Shown: positions 24,488 to 32,774 of the stretch, one piece after another | How the letters are laid out: each line of letters starts with the position of its first letter | Numbering within the stretch: position 1 is the first letter of the stretch | DNA from: Actinomycetota bacterium | GTDB taxonomy: Bacteria; Actinomycetota; Thermoleophilia; Solirubrobacterales; Solirubrobacteraceae | DNA length: 64,000 nucleotides | Assembly: GCA_009699245.1 (NCBI GenBank) | Contig: WLOQ01000005.1 | Coordinates: forward strand, 124,001-188,000 | Direction: 5' to 3' | Notes under the pieces: model-generated | What the model was told of the DNA's origin: nothing | What the model saw: only the letters and a program-made list of their open reading frames with translations | Databases searched by the model: none | Made by a program: the position numbers and the translations under genes

Positions 24488-25390
24488 GGCGAGATGCCAG
24501 GCGACGTGCCGCAGCCGCTCGGCCTCGCGTCGGGCAGCTTCGGCCGGATCATCGCCCCCGTCTTCATGTGCCCGGACGATCGAGCGCGAAGCGGTGACCA
24601 GGCCGCCTGCGCGGCCGGGAGCGAAGGCGGGCCCGAGGTCTTCGACGCGTCCACCCTGCGCCCCGACGCCCGGCAGCAGGAACGGCGTCGTCGGCATGAG
24701 CTCGCGCAGGCGCCCGATGTGCTCGGGCTGGGTCGCTCCCACGACGGCGCCCACGTCACTGAGCGGGCCGTCGGCTCCGAGGCCGCCGACGATTGCGGCG
24801 ACGCGCTCTGCAACCGTCCCGCCGCTCGTCACCTCGAGGTCTTCGACATCCGCCGCACCCGGGTTGGATGTCCGGACGAGGACGAAGATGCCGCCACCAC
24901 TCCGGCGCGCACTGGTGGCGAGCACCTCGAGCGTGTCGCGGCCCATGTAGGGGTTGACGGTGAAGGCGTCGGCGCCGAGCCCATGGACGTCGCCGAACGG
25001 TGTCGAGGTCGTCCCCGCGAGCGCCTGTCCGTAGGCGGCCGCGCTGACATCAATGTCGCCGCGCTTGCCGTCGGCGAGCACGAGGAGTCCCGCCTCCTGG
25101 GCGCTCGCGCAGGTCTGCATGAGCGCCGCCCACCCGGGCGCGCCGAGCCGCTCGAAGCAGGCGAGCTGCGGCTTGATCGCGACGCACGCGGGACCGGCGG
25201 CCGCGATCACCGCTGCGCAGTGGGCGGCGACGGCCGCAGCGGCACGGTCCGCCGGCGTCCCATCGGCAGGCGCCGCAGCAAGCGCCTGCGGCCAGAGCCG
25301 AGCGGGGTCCGGGTCGAGGCCGAGGACGATCTGGGACTCACGGGCGGCCACGCGCTCGGCGAGCCGGGTGCCGAAGTGCGGGACGGTCAC
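24485..25390 (-). CDS. pyrF: orotidine 5'-phosphate decarboxylase, type 2
   Basis: About 301 aa. It decarboxylates OMP to UMP, the last step of pyrimidine synthesis. Active-site landmarks are VLGLDPDPARL, IKPQLACFERLG and the catalytic LADGKRGDI (Lys between two Asp), then FTVNPYMGRD and the C-terminal LLPGVGAQGG. The size places it in the longer type 2 subgroup. The GTG at 25390 is chosen because AGGAG lies 11 bases upstream; an ATG at 25432 is the alternative. Confidence 0.94.
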   Translation of the reverse strand: MTVPHFGTRLAERVAARESQIVLGLDPDPARLWPQALAAAPADGTPADRAAAAVAAHCAAVIAAAGPACVAIKPQLACFERLGAPGWAALMQTCASAQEAGLLVLADGKRGDIDVSAAAYGQALAGTTSTPFGDVHGLGADAFTVNPYMGRDTLEVLATSARRSGGGIFVLVRTSNPGAADVEDLEVTSGGTVAERVAAIVGGLGADGPLSDVGAVVGATQPEHIGRLRELMPTTPFLLPGVGAQGGRVEDLGPAFAPGRAGGLVTASRSIVRAHEDGGDDPAEAARREAERLRHVAWHLA

Positions 25391-25492
25391 GGTGTCTGGT
25401 GCTCCTGAATGACGAGACGGACGAGGCTTCAAGCTTCCCGGCCCGTCCGGACGGCAGCAGCTCCCGTCGGCTGGTCATGCGAGCATGGTGCG

Positions 25493-25630
25493 ATGTCGCT
25501 CACCCGCGTCAGCTGGTCGCTCACCGTCGCCGCCTGCATCATCGGCGCGATCCTGCTCTTCATCTCCGGGTACCAGGGCTATGGCGCCCTGTCGCTGGTC
25601 GTCGGCGCGTCAGCGGCGCTGAACCTCTGA
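25493..25630 (+). CDS. 45-residue two-span membrane protein
   Basis: A short frame on the opposite strand from its neighbours. The product MSLTRVSWSLTVAACIIGAI... has two hydrophobic stretches, one rich in Ile/Leu/Ala and one rich in Gly/Ala/Leu/Val, ending SAALNL. No family is recognised. The stop lies 6 bases before the end of the convergent cation transporter gene. Its hydrophobic layout looks real, but with no homology evidence it remains a prediction. Confidence 0.5.
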   Translation: MSLTRVSWSLTVAACIIGAILLFISGYQGYGALSLVVGASAALNL

Positions 25631-25636
25631 GCCGCC

Positions 25637-27028
25637 CTACGCGGGCTCGGTGTGCACGACGACCTCGCTGAAGACCGGGAGGGCCGCCTCGGCGCGCGCC
25701 TCCACATGCTTTGCGACCTCGTGCGCTTCGGCGAGGGTGCTCGACCCGTCGACCTCGACGGAGACATACGCGACGAGTCCGCGCGCCTCGAGATGGAGGC
25801 CGACCTCGCGCGGCGGACGGCCGGTGACGTCGCGCACGGCCTGGGCGATCGCTGCTTCATAGCGAGCGATCTCGTCGGAGCTCGGCGCCGTGGCCGTCCC
25901 TGCGCCATCGAGCGGCTCGAGGTGAACGTGAACCCTCCCGACCTGTGGGATGGCGCTGCGCACCGCTCGCTCGATCTCGTCCGCGATGGCATGGGCGTCA
26001 GCCAGCGTCTGGTCCGCGGGCAGCTTGGCGTGCAGGCTCATCTCGATGCGCCCTCCGTCCACGACGACGCTGCGCACGTTGTGGACCTCGCGCACCCGGC
26101 GCACCGAGAGCGCGGCGCCGGTCGCCCGCTCGCGCAGGTCGCGACTCTCCCCCTGCTCGATGTGGATCGTGACGTCGCTGCGCGGGAGCGCCTCCTCGAG
26201 CGCGCGCTCGACGTTGTCCGCGACCGCGTGGCCCTGACCTACGGCGGCATCCGGCGACACGGCGAGCACCGCGTCGACGAAAGCCCGTCCGCCCGTCTCG
26301 CGCACCCGCAGGCGGCGGAGGTCGACGGTCGGCTCGGCGCGTTCGATCGCCGCGCGCGCGATCTCCTGCGTCTCCTCGGATGAGCGGTCCATCAGGACAC
26401 CGACGCTCTCGCGCATGAGGCTCGCGGCTGCGGCGATGACGAGCCCCGCGACGAGGAGCGCCGCGACGGAGTCGGCGGAGCCGACACCGAGGCTGACGAG
26501 CACGAGTCCGACCAGGACGGCGAGCGATCCGGCGAAGTCGGAGGCGAAGTGGAGGGCGTTGGCCGCGAGCGCCGCGGAGTCATAGCGCTTCGACGCGCGC
26601 CAGGAGATGACGGCGCGCGAGACGTCGACGAGCAGGACGACGCCGAGCACGACGAACGCCCACCATGCCGTGTCGACCTCGTGTGAACTCGAGCCTGCGA
26701 GCCGCCGCACGGAGGCATAGACGACGGCGAGGCTGAGGATGACGAGGAAGGCGCCCTCGGCGAGCGCGGCGAGATGCTCAGCCTTGCCGTGGCCGTAGGG
26801 GTGCTCGCGGTCGGCGGGCCGCCCGGCGACCCGCACGGCGAAGAAGGTGAGGATCGCGGCGACCAGGTCGGTGCCCGAATGAGCCGCCTCGGCGATGAGC
26901 GCCAGCGATCCGGTGATGAGCCCGGTGACGAGCTTGAGCGCGACGAGGAACGCCGCGGCGATCATCGAGAAGACCGCGGTGCGCTGGGGTGCCGAGAACT
27001 CCGGCGACTGGTCGGCGGTGGCCTTCAT
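25637..27028 (-). CDS. cation diffusion facilitator transporter with three C-terminal cytoplasmic domains
   Basis: 463 aa. Six membrane spans carry the two H-x3-D zinc-type metal sites, HSGTD in the second span region and HFASD in the fifth. The export substrate is probably zinc, or possibly manganese, iron or cobalt. After the spans there is not one cytoplasmic dimerisation domain, as in most members, but three consecutive units of about 75 residues (near 205-285, 292-372 and 385-460), each with a similar beta-alpha-beta layout ending in DVTIHIEQ, GRVHVHLEP and SEVVVHTEP. The ATG at 27028 overlaps the rdgB stop. Confidence 0.9.
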   Translation of the reverse strand: MKATADQSPEFSAPQRTAVFSMIAAAFLVALKLVTGLITGSLALIAEAAHSGTDLVAAILTFFAVRVAGRPADREHPYGHGKAEHLAALAEGAFLVILSLAVVYASVRRLAGSSSHEVDTAWWAFVVLGVVLLVDVSRAVISWRASKRYDSAALAANALHFASDFAGSLAVLVGLVLVSLGVGSADSVAALLVAGLVIAAAASLMRESVGVLMDRSSEETQEIARAAIERAEPTVDLRRLRVRETGGRAFVDAVLAVSPDAAVGQGHAVADNVERALEEALPRSDVTIHIEQGESRDLRERATGAALSVRRVREVHNVRSVVVDGGRIEMSLHAKLPADQTLADAHAIADEIERAVRSAIPQVGRVHVHLEPLDGAGTATAPSSDEIARYEAAIAQAVRDVTGRPPREVGLHLEARGLVAYVSVEVDGSSTLAEAHEVAKHVEARAEAALPVFSEVVVHTEPA

Positions 27029-27597
27029 CGGGAGGCCAGCCATGCCAGGAAGAGCCGCGCTGCGCGGCCGCGGTGGCTGATCGAGTCCTTCTCGCGGGTC
27101 GTCAGCTCCGCCATGGTGCGACCCGAGTGCTCATCCAGCGGCACGAAGACCGGGTCATAGCCGAAGCCGCCCTCCCCGCGCGGCCAGTCGGCCATGAGCC
27201 CGCGGCAGCGCCCCTCGAACGTCTCCTCGACATCCGCGGCGGGGTCGACGAACGCGAGCACACAGACGTATTCGAGCTCCGCGGCGGCCGGGGCGCTGTC
27301 GCGGAGCTTCTCGAGATTGTCGGCGTCGGTCGCCCGCTCCCCCGCCCAGCGCGCCGACCGAATGCCGGGCGCGCCGCCGAGGGCGGGAACGCAGATGCCC
27401 GAATCGTCGGCGATCACCGGCACGCCGAGCGCCGCCGCCGCTGCCCGGGCCTTCCCGAGCGCGTTCTCGGCGAACGTCTCGCCGTCCTCCGGCGGGAGGT
27501 CGACCTCGTCCGGCAGCGGCGCGACATCGTGGCCCGCGAGCAGCGCTGACATCTCGCGCACCTTGTGCGCGTTGCGCGTGGCGAGGACGAGCTTCAT
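27025..27597 (-). CDS. rdgB: XTP/dITP diphosphatase (HAM1/RdgB)
   Basis: 190 aa house-cleaning enzyme that removes deaminated purine triphosphates. The start [20 protein letters not shown], the [15 protein letters not shown] and [26 protein letters not shown] segments, and [22 protein letters not shown] are all family signatures; nothing is missing. It overlaps both neighbours by four bases. Confidence 0.97.
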   Translation of the reverse strand: MKLVLATRNAHKVREMSALLAGHDVAPLPDEVDLPPEDGETFAENALGKARAAAAALGVPVIADDSGICVPALGGAPGIRSARWAGERATDADNLEKLRDSAPAAAELEYVCVLAFVDPAADVEETFEGRCRGLMADWPRGEGGFGYDPVFVPLDEHSGRTMAELTTREKDSISHRGRAARLFLAWLASR

Positions 27598-28337
27598 GCC
27601 GCTCCGGCGGCGATGGCCTCGAGCTGCGCCGCGCGCAGCTGCCCGATGCCCGCTGCGGCGAGCTCGAGGAGCTCGTCGAGGCTCGCCCGGGCGAGCGGCG
27701 TCCCCTCAGCGGTCGCCTGGACCTCGACGAGCCCACCCTCGCCGGTCATGACGACGTTGGCATCGACCTCGGCGCGCGAGTCCTCGGGGTAGTCGAGATC
27801 GAGCAGCGCGGTCTCCCCCACGATTCCGCATGACACAGCGGCCACGGAGCCGAGCAGCGGCGAACGCTCGATCGCGCCGTCGGCGATGAGCCGCTCGCAG
27901 GCGAGCGCGAGCGCCACATAGGCGCCGGTGATCGAAGCGCAGCGCGTCCCACCATCCGCCTCCAGCACGTCGCAGTCGATCGCGATCGTGCGCTCACCGA
28001 GGGCTGCGACGTCGACGACGCCGCGCAGCGAGCGACCGATGAGCCGCTGGATCTCGACGGTGCGGCCGTCCTGGCGCCCGCGCGCCGCGTCGCGCTGCTT
28101 GCGCTCCCCCGTCGAGGCGGGGAGCATCCCGTACTCCGCCGTCAGCCAGCCGAGGCCGGAGCCGGCGCGCCAGCGCGGGACCCGATCCTCGACGGAGGCG
28201 GTGCAGATCACGCGGGTGCCGCCGCAGGCGATGAGCGCCGAGCCCGTGGCCGTGCGCACGAACCCCGGGTCGATCGTGACGGGCCGCAGCTCGTCGGGCG
28301 TACGCCCACTCGGTCGGGTGAAGGGCTGGTCGGTCAT
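27594..28337 (-). CDS. rph: ribonuclease PH
   Basis: 247 aa phosphorolytic exoribonuclease that trims tRNA 3' ends. Motifs include [66 protein letters not shown] and the Asp-containing [20 protein letters not shown]. The order and length match the family. Translation is probably coupled to murI upstream and rdgB downstream. Confidence 0.97.
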   Translation of the reverse strand: MTDQPFTRPSGRTPDELRPVTIDPGFVRTATGSALIACGGTRVICTASVEDRVPRWRAGSGLGWLTAEYGMLPASTGERKQRDAARGRQDGRTVEIQRLIGRSLRGVVDVAALGERTIAIDCDVLEADGGTRCASITGAYVALALACERLIADGAIERSPLLGSVAAVSCGIVGETALLDLDYPEDSRAEVDANVVMTGEGGLVEVQATAEGTPLARASLDELLELAAAGIGQLRAAQLEAIAAGAA

Positions 28338-29176
28338 CGGGAGGCCTCGTGTCGAAGGTGGACGCGCTCGACGGGACCGAGCGGCAACTGCAGAAAGCGC
28401 GACCCGAGGTCGCGGAAGACCTCGGGATCGCCGGTGCTAAGGAAGCGATAGTCGCCCTCGGTGGTGCGGCGCGAGGCGAGGTCGCGCGCCCCGAGGACGT
28501 GCTCGACCTGCCGCGCGAGCGCCTCACCGGACGTGATGATCTCGACGCCGCGTCCGAGCAGTCGCTGGAGCACCGGCCGCACGAGCGGGTAGTGCGTACA
28601 GCCGAGGATCACCGTGTCGACACCGGCCTCGCGCAGCGGTGTGACCGCCGCGCGCACGACCTCGACGATGCGCGGATCGGCGGGGAACCCGGCTTGGATC
28701 AGCGGCGCGAGCTCGGGGCACGCGACGGGATAGAGGTCGACGTGGGGATCGGCTGCGCGCACGGCCTGCTCGTAGGCGCCGCTGGCCACGGTCGCCGTCG
28801 TCGCGAGCAGCCCGATCCGACCGTTGCGGGTCGCCGTGACGGCCTGGACCGCCTCCGGGCGCACCACGCCGATGACGTCGACGCCGAGCGTCGTCTGTCG
28901 CATCCGCGCCTGGAGTGCGGGCAGCGCCGCCGCGGTCGCCGAGTTGCACGCGACGACAAGCAGCTTGGCCTGCCGCCCGAGCAGCTCCTCGGCGATCTCG
29001 AGCGCGAACGCCTCGAGCTCCGCGGGCGACCGCTCCCCATAGGGGAAGCGCGCGGTGTCCCCGAGGTAGATGAAGTCCTCATGCGGCAGCTGCACGAGGA
29101 GCTCGTGCAGGACCGTGAGGCCGCCGACACCGGAATCGAAGACGGCGATCGGGCGTTCGCGCGGGTCGGTCGACAC
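28334..29176 (-). CDS. murI: glutamate racemase
   Basis: 280 aa cofactor-independent racemase making D-glutamate for peptidoglycan. The two catalytic Cys are in [15 protein letters not shown] and [13 protein letters not shown]; the substrate loop is [14 protein letters not shown] near the start. Intact. First gene of the murI-rph-rdgB-transporter operon, in which every junction is a four-base overlap. The GTG at 29176 has a TACTCT hexamer 6 bases upstream. Confidence 0.97.
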   Translation of the reverse strand: MSTDPRERPIAVFDSGVGGLTVLHELLVQLPHEDFIYLGDTARFPYGERSPAELEAFALEIAEELLGRQAKLLVVACNSATAAALPALQARMRQTTLGVDVIGVVRPEAVQAVTATRNGRIGLLATTATVASGAYEQAVRAADPHVDLYPVACPELAPLIQAGFPADPRIVEVVRAAVTPLREAGVDTVILGCTHYPLVRPVLQRLLGRGVEIITSGEALARQVEHVLGARDLASRRTTEGDYRFLSTGDPEVFRDLGSRFLQLPLGPVERVHLRHEASR

Positions 29177-29182
29177 GGGGCG

Positions 29183-29188
29183 AGAGTA
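29183..29188 (-). promoter_or_regulatory. -10 box for leaderless murI operon
   Basis: TACTCT on the minus strand, 6 bases before the GTG at 29176. No Shine-Dalgarno sequence fits in the spacer. Confidence 0.6.
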
Positions 29189-29213
29189 CCTGCGCGCGGT
29201 GTCGTCACCGGGC

Positions 29214-29444
29214 TCAGCGCCCGCGCCCGACCTCGTCGATCGCCGACTTCATCTTGCCCACCACCGTCTGGGCGATCCCGCCGCCCTTCAGGCCACCGGC
29301 GGCGGCGATGACCCCGGCCAGGACGCCGGCGATGAGGAGGATGAGGGCGACGTACTCGACGGTGCCCTGGCCGTCGGACCCCTTGAGGCGACGACCGGCG
29401 TGGTGGATGGCCGCGTGCGCGCGGCCGAACAGGCGATGGGGCAT
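29214..29444 (-). CDS. Flp-type pilin-like protein
   Basis: 76 aa. A basic leader of about 25 residues ends in DGQGTVEYVALILLIAG: the prepilin peptidase site would be after the Gly before the T-V-E-Y hydrophobic helix, with the conserved Glu at position +5 region typical of Flp and other class III pilins. A Gly-rich segment and a short charged tail follow. No Tad assembly genes are in the window, so it is a stray pilin subunit. AGGAG is 6 bases upstream of the ATG, so this gene has a classic ribosome binding site. Confidence 0.82.
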   Translation of the reverse strand: MPHRLFGRAHAAIHHAGRRLKGSDGQGTVEYVALILLIAGVLAGVIAAAGGLKGGGIAQTVVGKMKSAIDEVGRGR

Positions 29445-29570
29445 TGGGGGCTCCTGGGACGGGAATCAGGGACCCGTCCAGGTTCCGCCCCGGCGCGCAA
29501 CACGGCCACTCCTCGATCGCGACCGATGCGTGACGAATGTGTGGCGCCGACGCACGGCCCGAGAACGACC

Positions 29571-29594
29571 GGGGCCCGCGTCGCCGCGGGCCCC
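29571..29594 (-). terminator. hairpin after the aquaporin gene
   Basis: GGGGCCCGCG / CGCGGGCCCC, a perfect 10-base stem with a 4-base loop, 34 bases past the aquaporin stop in the direction of transcription. No T-run follows. Confidence 0.65.
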
Positions 29595-29628
29595 ATGAGA
29601 CAAGAGGTCGTATGTCGGAGCAGGAGCG

Positions 29629-30273
<645 letters not shown>

Positions 30274-30381
30274 CTAGGTGGAATACAACAGAAATTGGTT
30301 GAGGCCGCCGCTGCACAGAGCGCGCGGATGCCGGGATAGCTCTTCGGCATGAGCGCGGCGAATCCTGCTCACGCACGGTGC

Positions 30382-31584
30382 TCAGCCGACCTGTTCGTAG
30401 CCGCCCGACGTGATCCGGAAGATCCGGAAGCGCCCCTCGCGCACCTCGTGCCGGGCGTCGAACGAGATCGGCGTCCCGAGCGGCGACGTCGCCAGGACGA
30501 CCTTCGGCATCCCCTCGGCGACGCCCTCACGCGACGCCCGCCCGTCCTTGCAGGTCTCGAGTGCCGCGGTGGCGACGACCTCCATCGCGGCATATGCGGG
30601 AGCGCCGAACGCCTCGAACTCACCGAAGATCGCCTGGTAGAGACGCACAGCCTCCTGCCCCGACTCTGAGGTGGTCGCGTCCGGGGCGAAGGACGAGACA
30701 TACGCGCCCGTGTCGTTGAACCCCGGGACGAACAGGCTGTCGGCCCCGATCACCGTGGGCCGCAGGCCCGTGGCGCGCAGCGCAGCGAGAAAGCGGTTGG
30801 CCATCGGCACGTCGAGCAGCGGGAGGGCGACGACATCGACGTCGCGGTCGACGCCTGCGGCCAGCGCCTCGACACCCCGCGACCCGACCGGAAGGCGCAG
30901 CCGCCCAAGTGCGAGGCCGCGGGTGCGCAAGCCCTTGGCGATCCCGTCGGCGAGCGGAGCCGAGTAGGGATCCGCCTGATCGACGACGAGCACTTTTTGC
31001 GGTCTCAGACGCGCGGCAATGAAGCCGGCGATCGCGGGCGCTTGCTTGGCGTCGTTCGGGACGACGCGATAGAAGCCCTTGAGATGGCCGTCGGTGAGTG
31101 AGACGCGCGTCGCCGAAGGCGAGACATAGGTCAGGCCTCCGCCATCGAGGATCGGCCCCGCCGCCTCCGCAACACGTGACGATGCCGGTCCGACGACCCC
31201 GACGACGTCCTCATCCTCGCTGAGTCGGCGCGCCTCGCGCCGCCCGGCGACGACGTCGGTGTCGACATTCGCCGGCTCGATCGTGAACGACGTGGCGTGC
31301 TCGGCGTTGAACACGTCGAGCGCGACGCGGGCCCAGTTCATCTGGATCGAGTCGCGCTCGCCGGTGCCGCCGAACGGTGCGATCACGCCGATCGCGCCCA
31401 TGCATGAGGTCCCCGCCTCGCCCGTCCCCGCGGCTCCGTGGGCCACGGCAGCGCCGCCCTGCGCCTCAGCCGCCACGGCGGCCGCGAGCTTCTCCGTCTC
31501 TCCAGCCGAGCCGCAGGCTGCGACGCCGGTCGCCAGCGCGCAGGCCGCGAGGGCCGCCAGCGCCCGCACGATCGGTGAGCTCAC
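30382..31584 (-). CDS. substrate-binding lipoprotein, branched-chain amino acid type
   Basis: About 400 aa. The lipoprotein signal is LATGVAAC-GSAG near residue 22. The body is a periplasmic-binding-protein type 1 fold: IGVIAPFGGTGERD, then the VGVVGPASSRVAEAAGPIL segment, RVVPNDAKQAPAIAGFIA, and VVDQADPYSAPLADGIAKGL. These match the LivJ/receptor-ligand-binding family. No permease or ATPase gene is near, so it may work with a distant transporter or act as a receptor. The GTG at 31584 overlaps the stop of the His-rich membrane protein (GTGA), so the two are likely partners. Confidence 0.88.
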   Translation of the reverse strand: MSSPIVRALAALAACALATGVAACGSAGETEKLAAAVAAEAQGGAAVAHGAAGTGEAGTSCMGAIGVIAPFGGTGERDSIQMNWARVALDVFNAEHATSFTIEPANVDTDVVAGRREARRLSEDEDVVGVVGPASSRVAEAAGPILDGGGLTYVSPSATRVSLTDGHLKGFYRVVPNDAKQAPAIAGFIAARLRPQKVLVVDQADPYSAPLADGIAKGLRTRGLALGRLRLPVGSRGVEALAAGVDRDVDVVALPLLDVPMANRFLAALRATGLRPTVIGADSLFVPGFNDTGAYVSSFAPDATTSESGQEAVRLYQAIFGEFEAFGAPAYAAMEVVATAALETCKDGRASREGVAEGMPKVVLATSPLGTPISFDARHEVREGRFRIFRITSGGYEQVG

Positions 31585-32243
31585 CACCAGAACACCGCCG
31601 TCCCCACGGCGCTGAGGGCGAGCAGCCCGCCCGTGATGCTGAGCAGGCCGAGCCGCGCGCGCGTGGACTCGAAGGTGGCGGCGAGACCGCCGATCAGGAG
31701 CCCCACGGTGAGGAAGGCAGCGATGAACCCGAGGTTGTGCGAGCGCTCGAACTGGCTCTCCGCCCCATGGAGCTCGTGCGCGGCCTCGCTGAGGGCCTGC
31801 TTCGCGTCGATCACGACGCGCGGCGCGATCCATTCGGGGTTCGCGGAGATGAACGGACTCAAGGGCCGCGTCGCGGCCGGCTGTCCCTTCCACCAGTCGA
31901 CGGCACGGCGGCTGTTGCCGTCCATCATCGCCAGCGACGTCGCAGCCGTCTCGGCATCCTTCGAGTCGAGGGCGGAGCGCCACTGCAGGAAGAGCTGACG
32001 CTCGTCGGCGACGCGGCGCCCTAAGTTCTGCTCGAGCGAGTTGGCGTCGGCGACCGCCTGCGTCGAGAGCGTGAGCTTCTCGATCGCGTGCGCCTCAAGG
32101 ACGGTGCTCTTCCAGGTCGCAACGCCGGCGAGCAGCGCACATCCGCCGAGCAGGAGCGCGGTCACGAGCGTCAGCCACAGCGGCGAGTGGCCGCCATGCC
32201 CCTCGCCGTGGGCGTGGTGATGGTGGGAGTGGCGGTGGCTCAT
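31581..32243 (-). CDS. membrane protein with a His-rich N-terminus
   Basis: 220 aa. The first 20 residues contain ten His (MSHRHSHHHHAHGEGHGGHS) and would lie on the cytoplasmic side. One membrane helix follows (about 22-44), then a long soluble stretch with Glu/Ala/Gln helices, then two C-terminal helices (about 168-188 and 197-218). The His cluster could bind zinc, nickel or copper. Similar helix-loop-helix proteins are annotated only as domains of unknown function. Overlap with the binding-protein gene suggests a joint function. Confidence 0.82.
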   Translation of the reverse strand: MSHRHSHHHHAHGEGHGGHSPLWLTLVTALLLGGCALLAGVATWKSTVLEAHAIEKLTLSTQAVADANSLEQNLGRRVADERQLFLQWRSALDSKDAETAATSLAMMDGNSRRAVDWWKGQPAATRPLSPFISANPEWIAPRVVIDAKQALSEAAHELHGAESQFERSHNLGFIAAFLTVGLLIGGLAATFESTRARLGLLSITGGLLALSAVGTAVFWW

Positions 32244-32298
32244 GCCGTGCCGCGCTGGCCGTGAGCCTGCCGCATCGCGGCCGGATGCTACGCGGCGG

Positions 32299-32688
32299 TC
32301 AGGCGGCGCGTAGCAGAGGCTCGAGGTGCTGCTCGAGCAGCTCCTCGCGCAGGATCCGCACGGCCCGCGGCGCGCGGATGACGAGCCGCGTCGCTCGACT
32401 CGATGGTGCGCGGCGCACCGCGAGGATCGTGGCGTCGCCGAGCTGCACGAGGTCGTCCTCGGCGAGGCGCATGAGCCAGCCGCCGGGTGCCACTGCGATC
32501 AGCGGACTCCCCGTGTGCGCTGTCGGGCTGAAGGACCCGGCCGCGTCCGTGAGGCGCAGCGTCGTCATGCCGTCGGGACCGCGATCCACGAGCTCGATTC
32601 GGGCCGTCCCATCGAGCAGCACGCCCCCGCCGACGCTGACCTGCAGCACGAGGCCGCCCGGATGCGCGTCATGTCGGTCGCGGCTCAT
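32299..32688 (-). CDS. protein with two CsrA-like units in tandem
   Basis: 129 aa. The C-terminal unit (residues about 78-125) reads VQLGDATILAVRRAPSS then RLVIRAPRAVRILREELLEQ, closely following the CsrA pattern (G-D-x-I-x-V, then I-x-APK-x-V-x-h-RxE-h). The N-terminal unit (about 12-60) follows the first half of CsrA (GLVLQVSVGGGVLLDGTARI, ELVDRGPDGMTTLRL) but lacks the APK-like end. CsrA is an RNA-binding homodimer that recognises GGA in hairpins; a fused pair could act as a one-chain dimer. No flagellar or central-carbon genes are near. The function is inferred from the pattern only. Confidence 0.65.
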   Translation of the reverse strand: MSRDRHDAHPGGLVLQVSVGGGVLLDGTARIELVDRGPDGMTTLRLTDAAGSFSPTAHTGSPLIAVAPGGWLMRLAEDDLVQLGDATILAVRRAPSSRATRLVIRAPRAVRILREELLEQHLEPLLRAA

Positions 32689-32689
32689 G

Positions 32690-32723
32690 CACGCAATGTA
32701 AACAAATATTTCACGCAATGTAA
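32690..32723. repeat. two 12-base direct repeats over a promoter
   Basis: CACGCAATGTAA occurs at 32690-32701 and 32712-32723, one copy every 22 bases (two helical turns), in the only strongly AT-rich patch of this stretch. On the minus strand each copy holds TACATT; the nearer one is the -10 box of the tandem CsrA-like gene. This is a likely operator. Confidence 0.65.
32695..32700 (-). promoter_or_regulatory. -10 box for leaderless CsrA-like gene
   Basis: TACATT on the minus strand ends 6 bases before the ATG at 32688, inside the nearer direct repeat. Confidence 0.6.
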
Positions 32724-32774
32724 CTATTTCTTTGGATCCGTGCCTACGCCCGAGCGCGCCATACTTCTCCGCAC

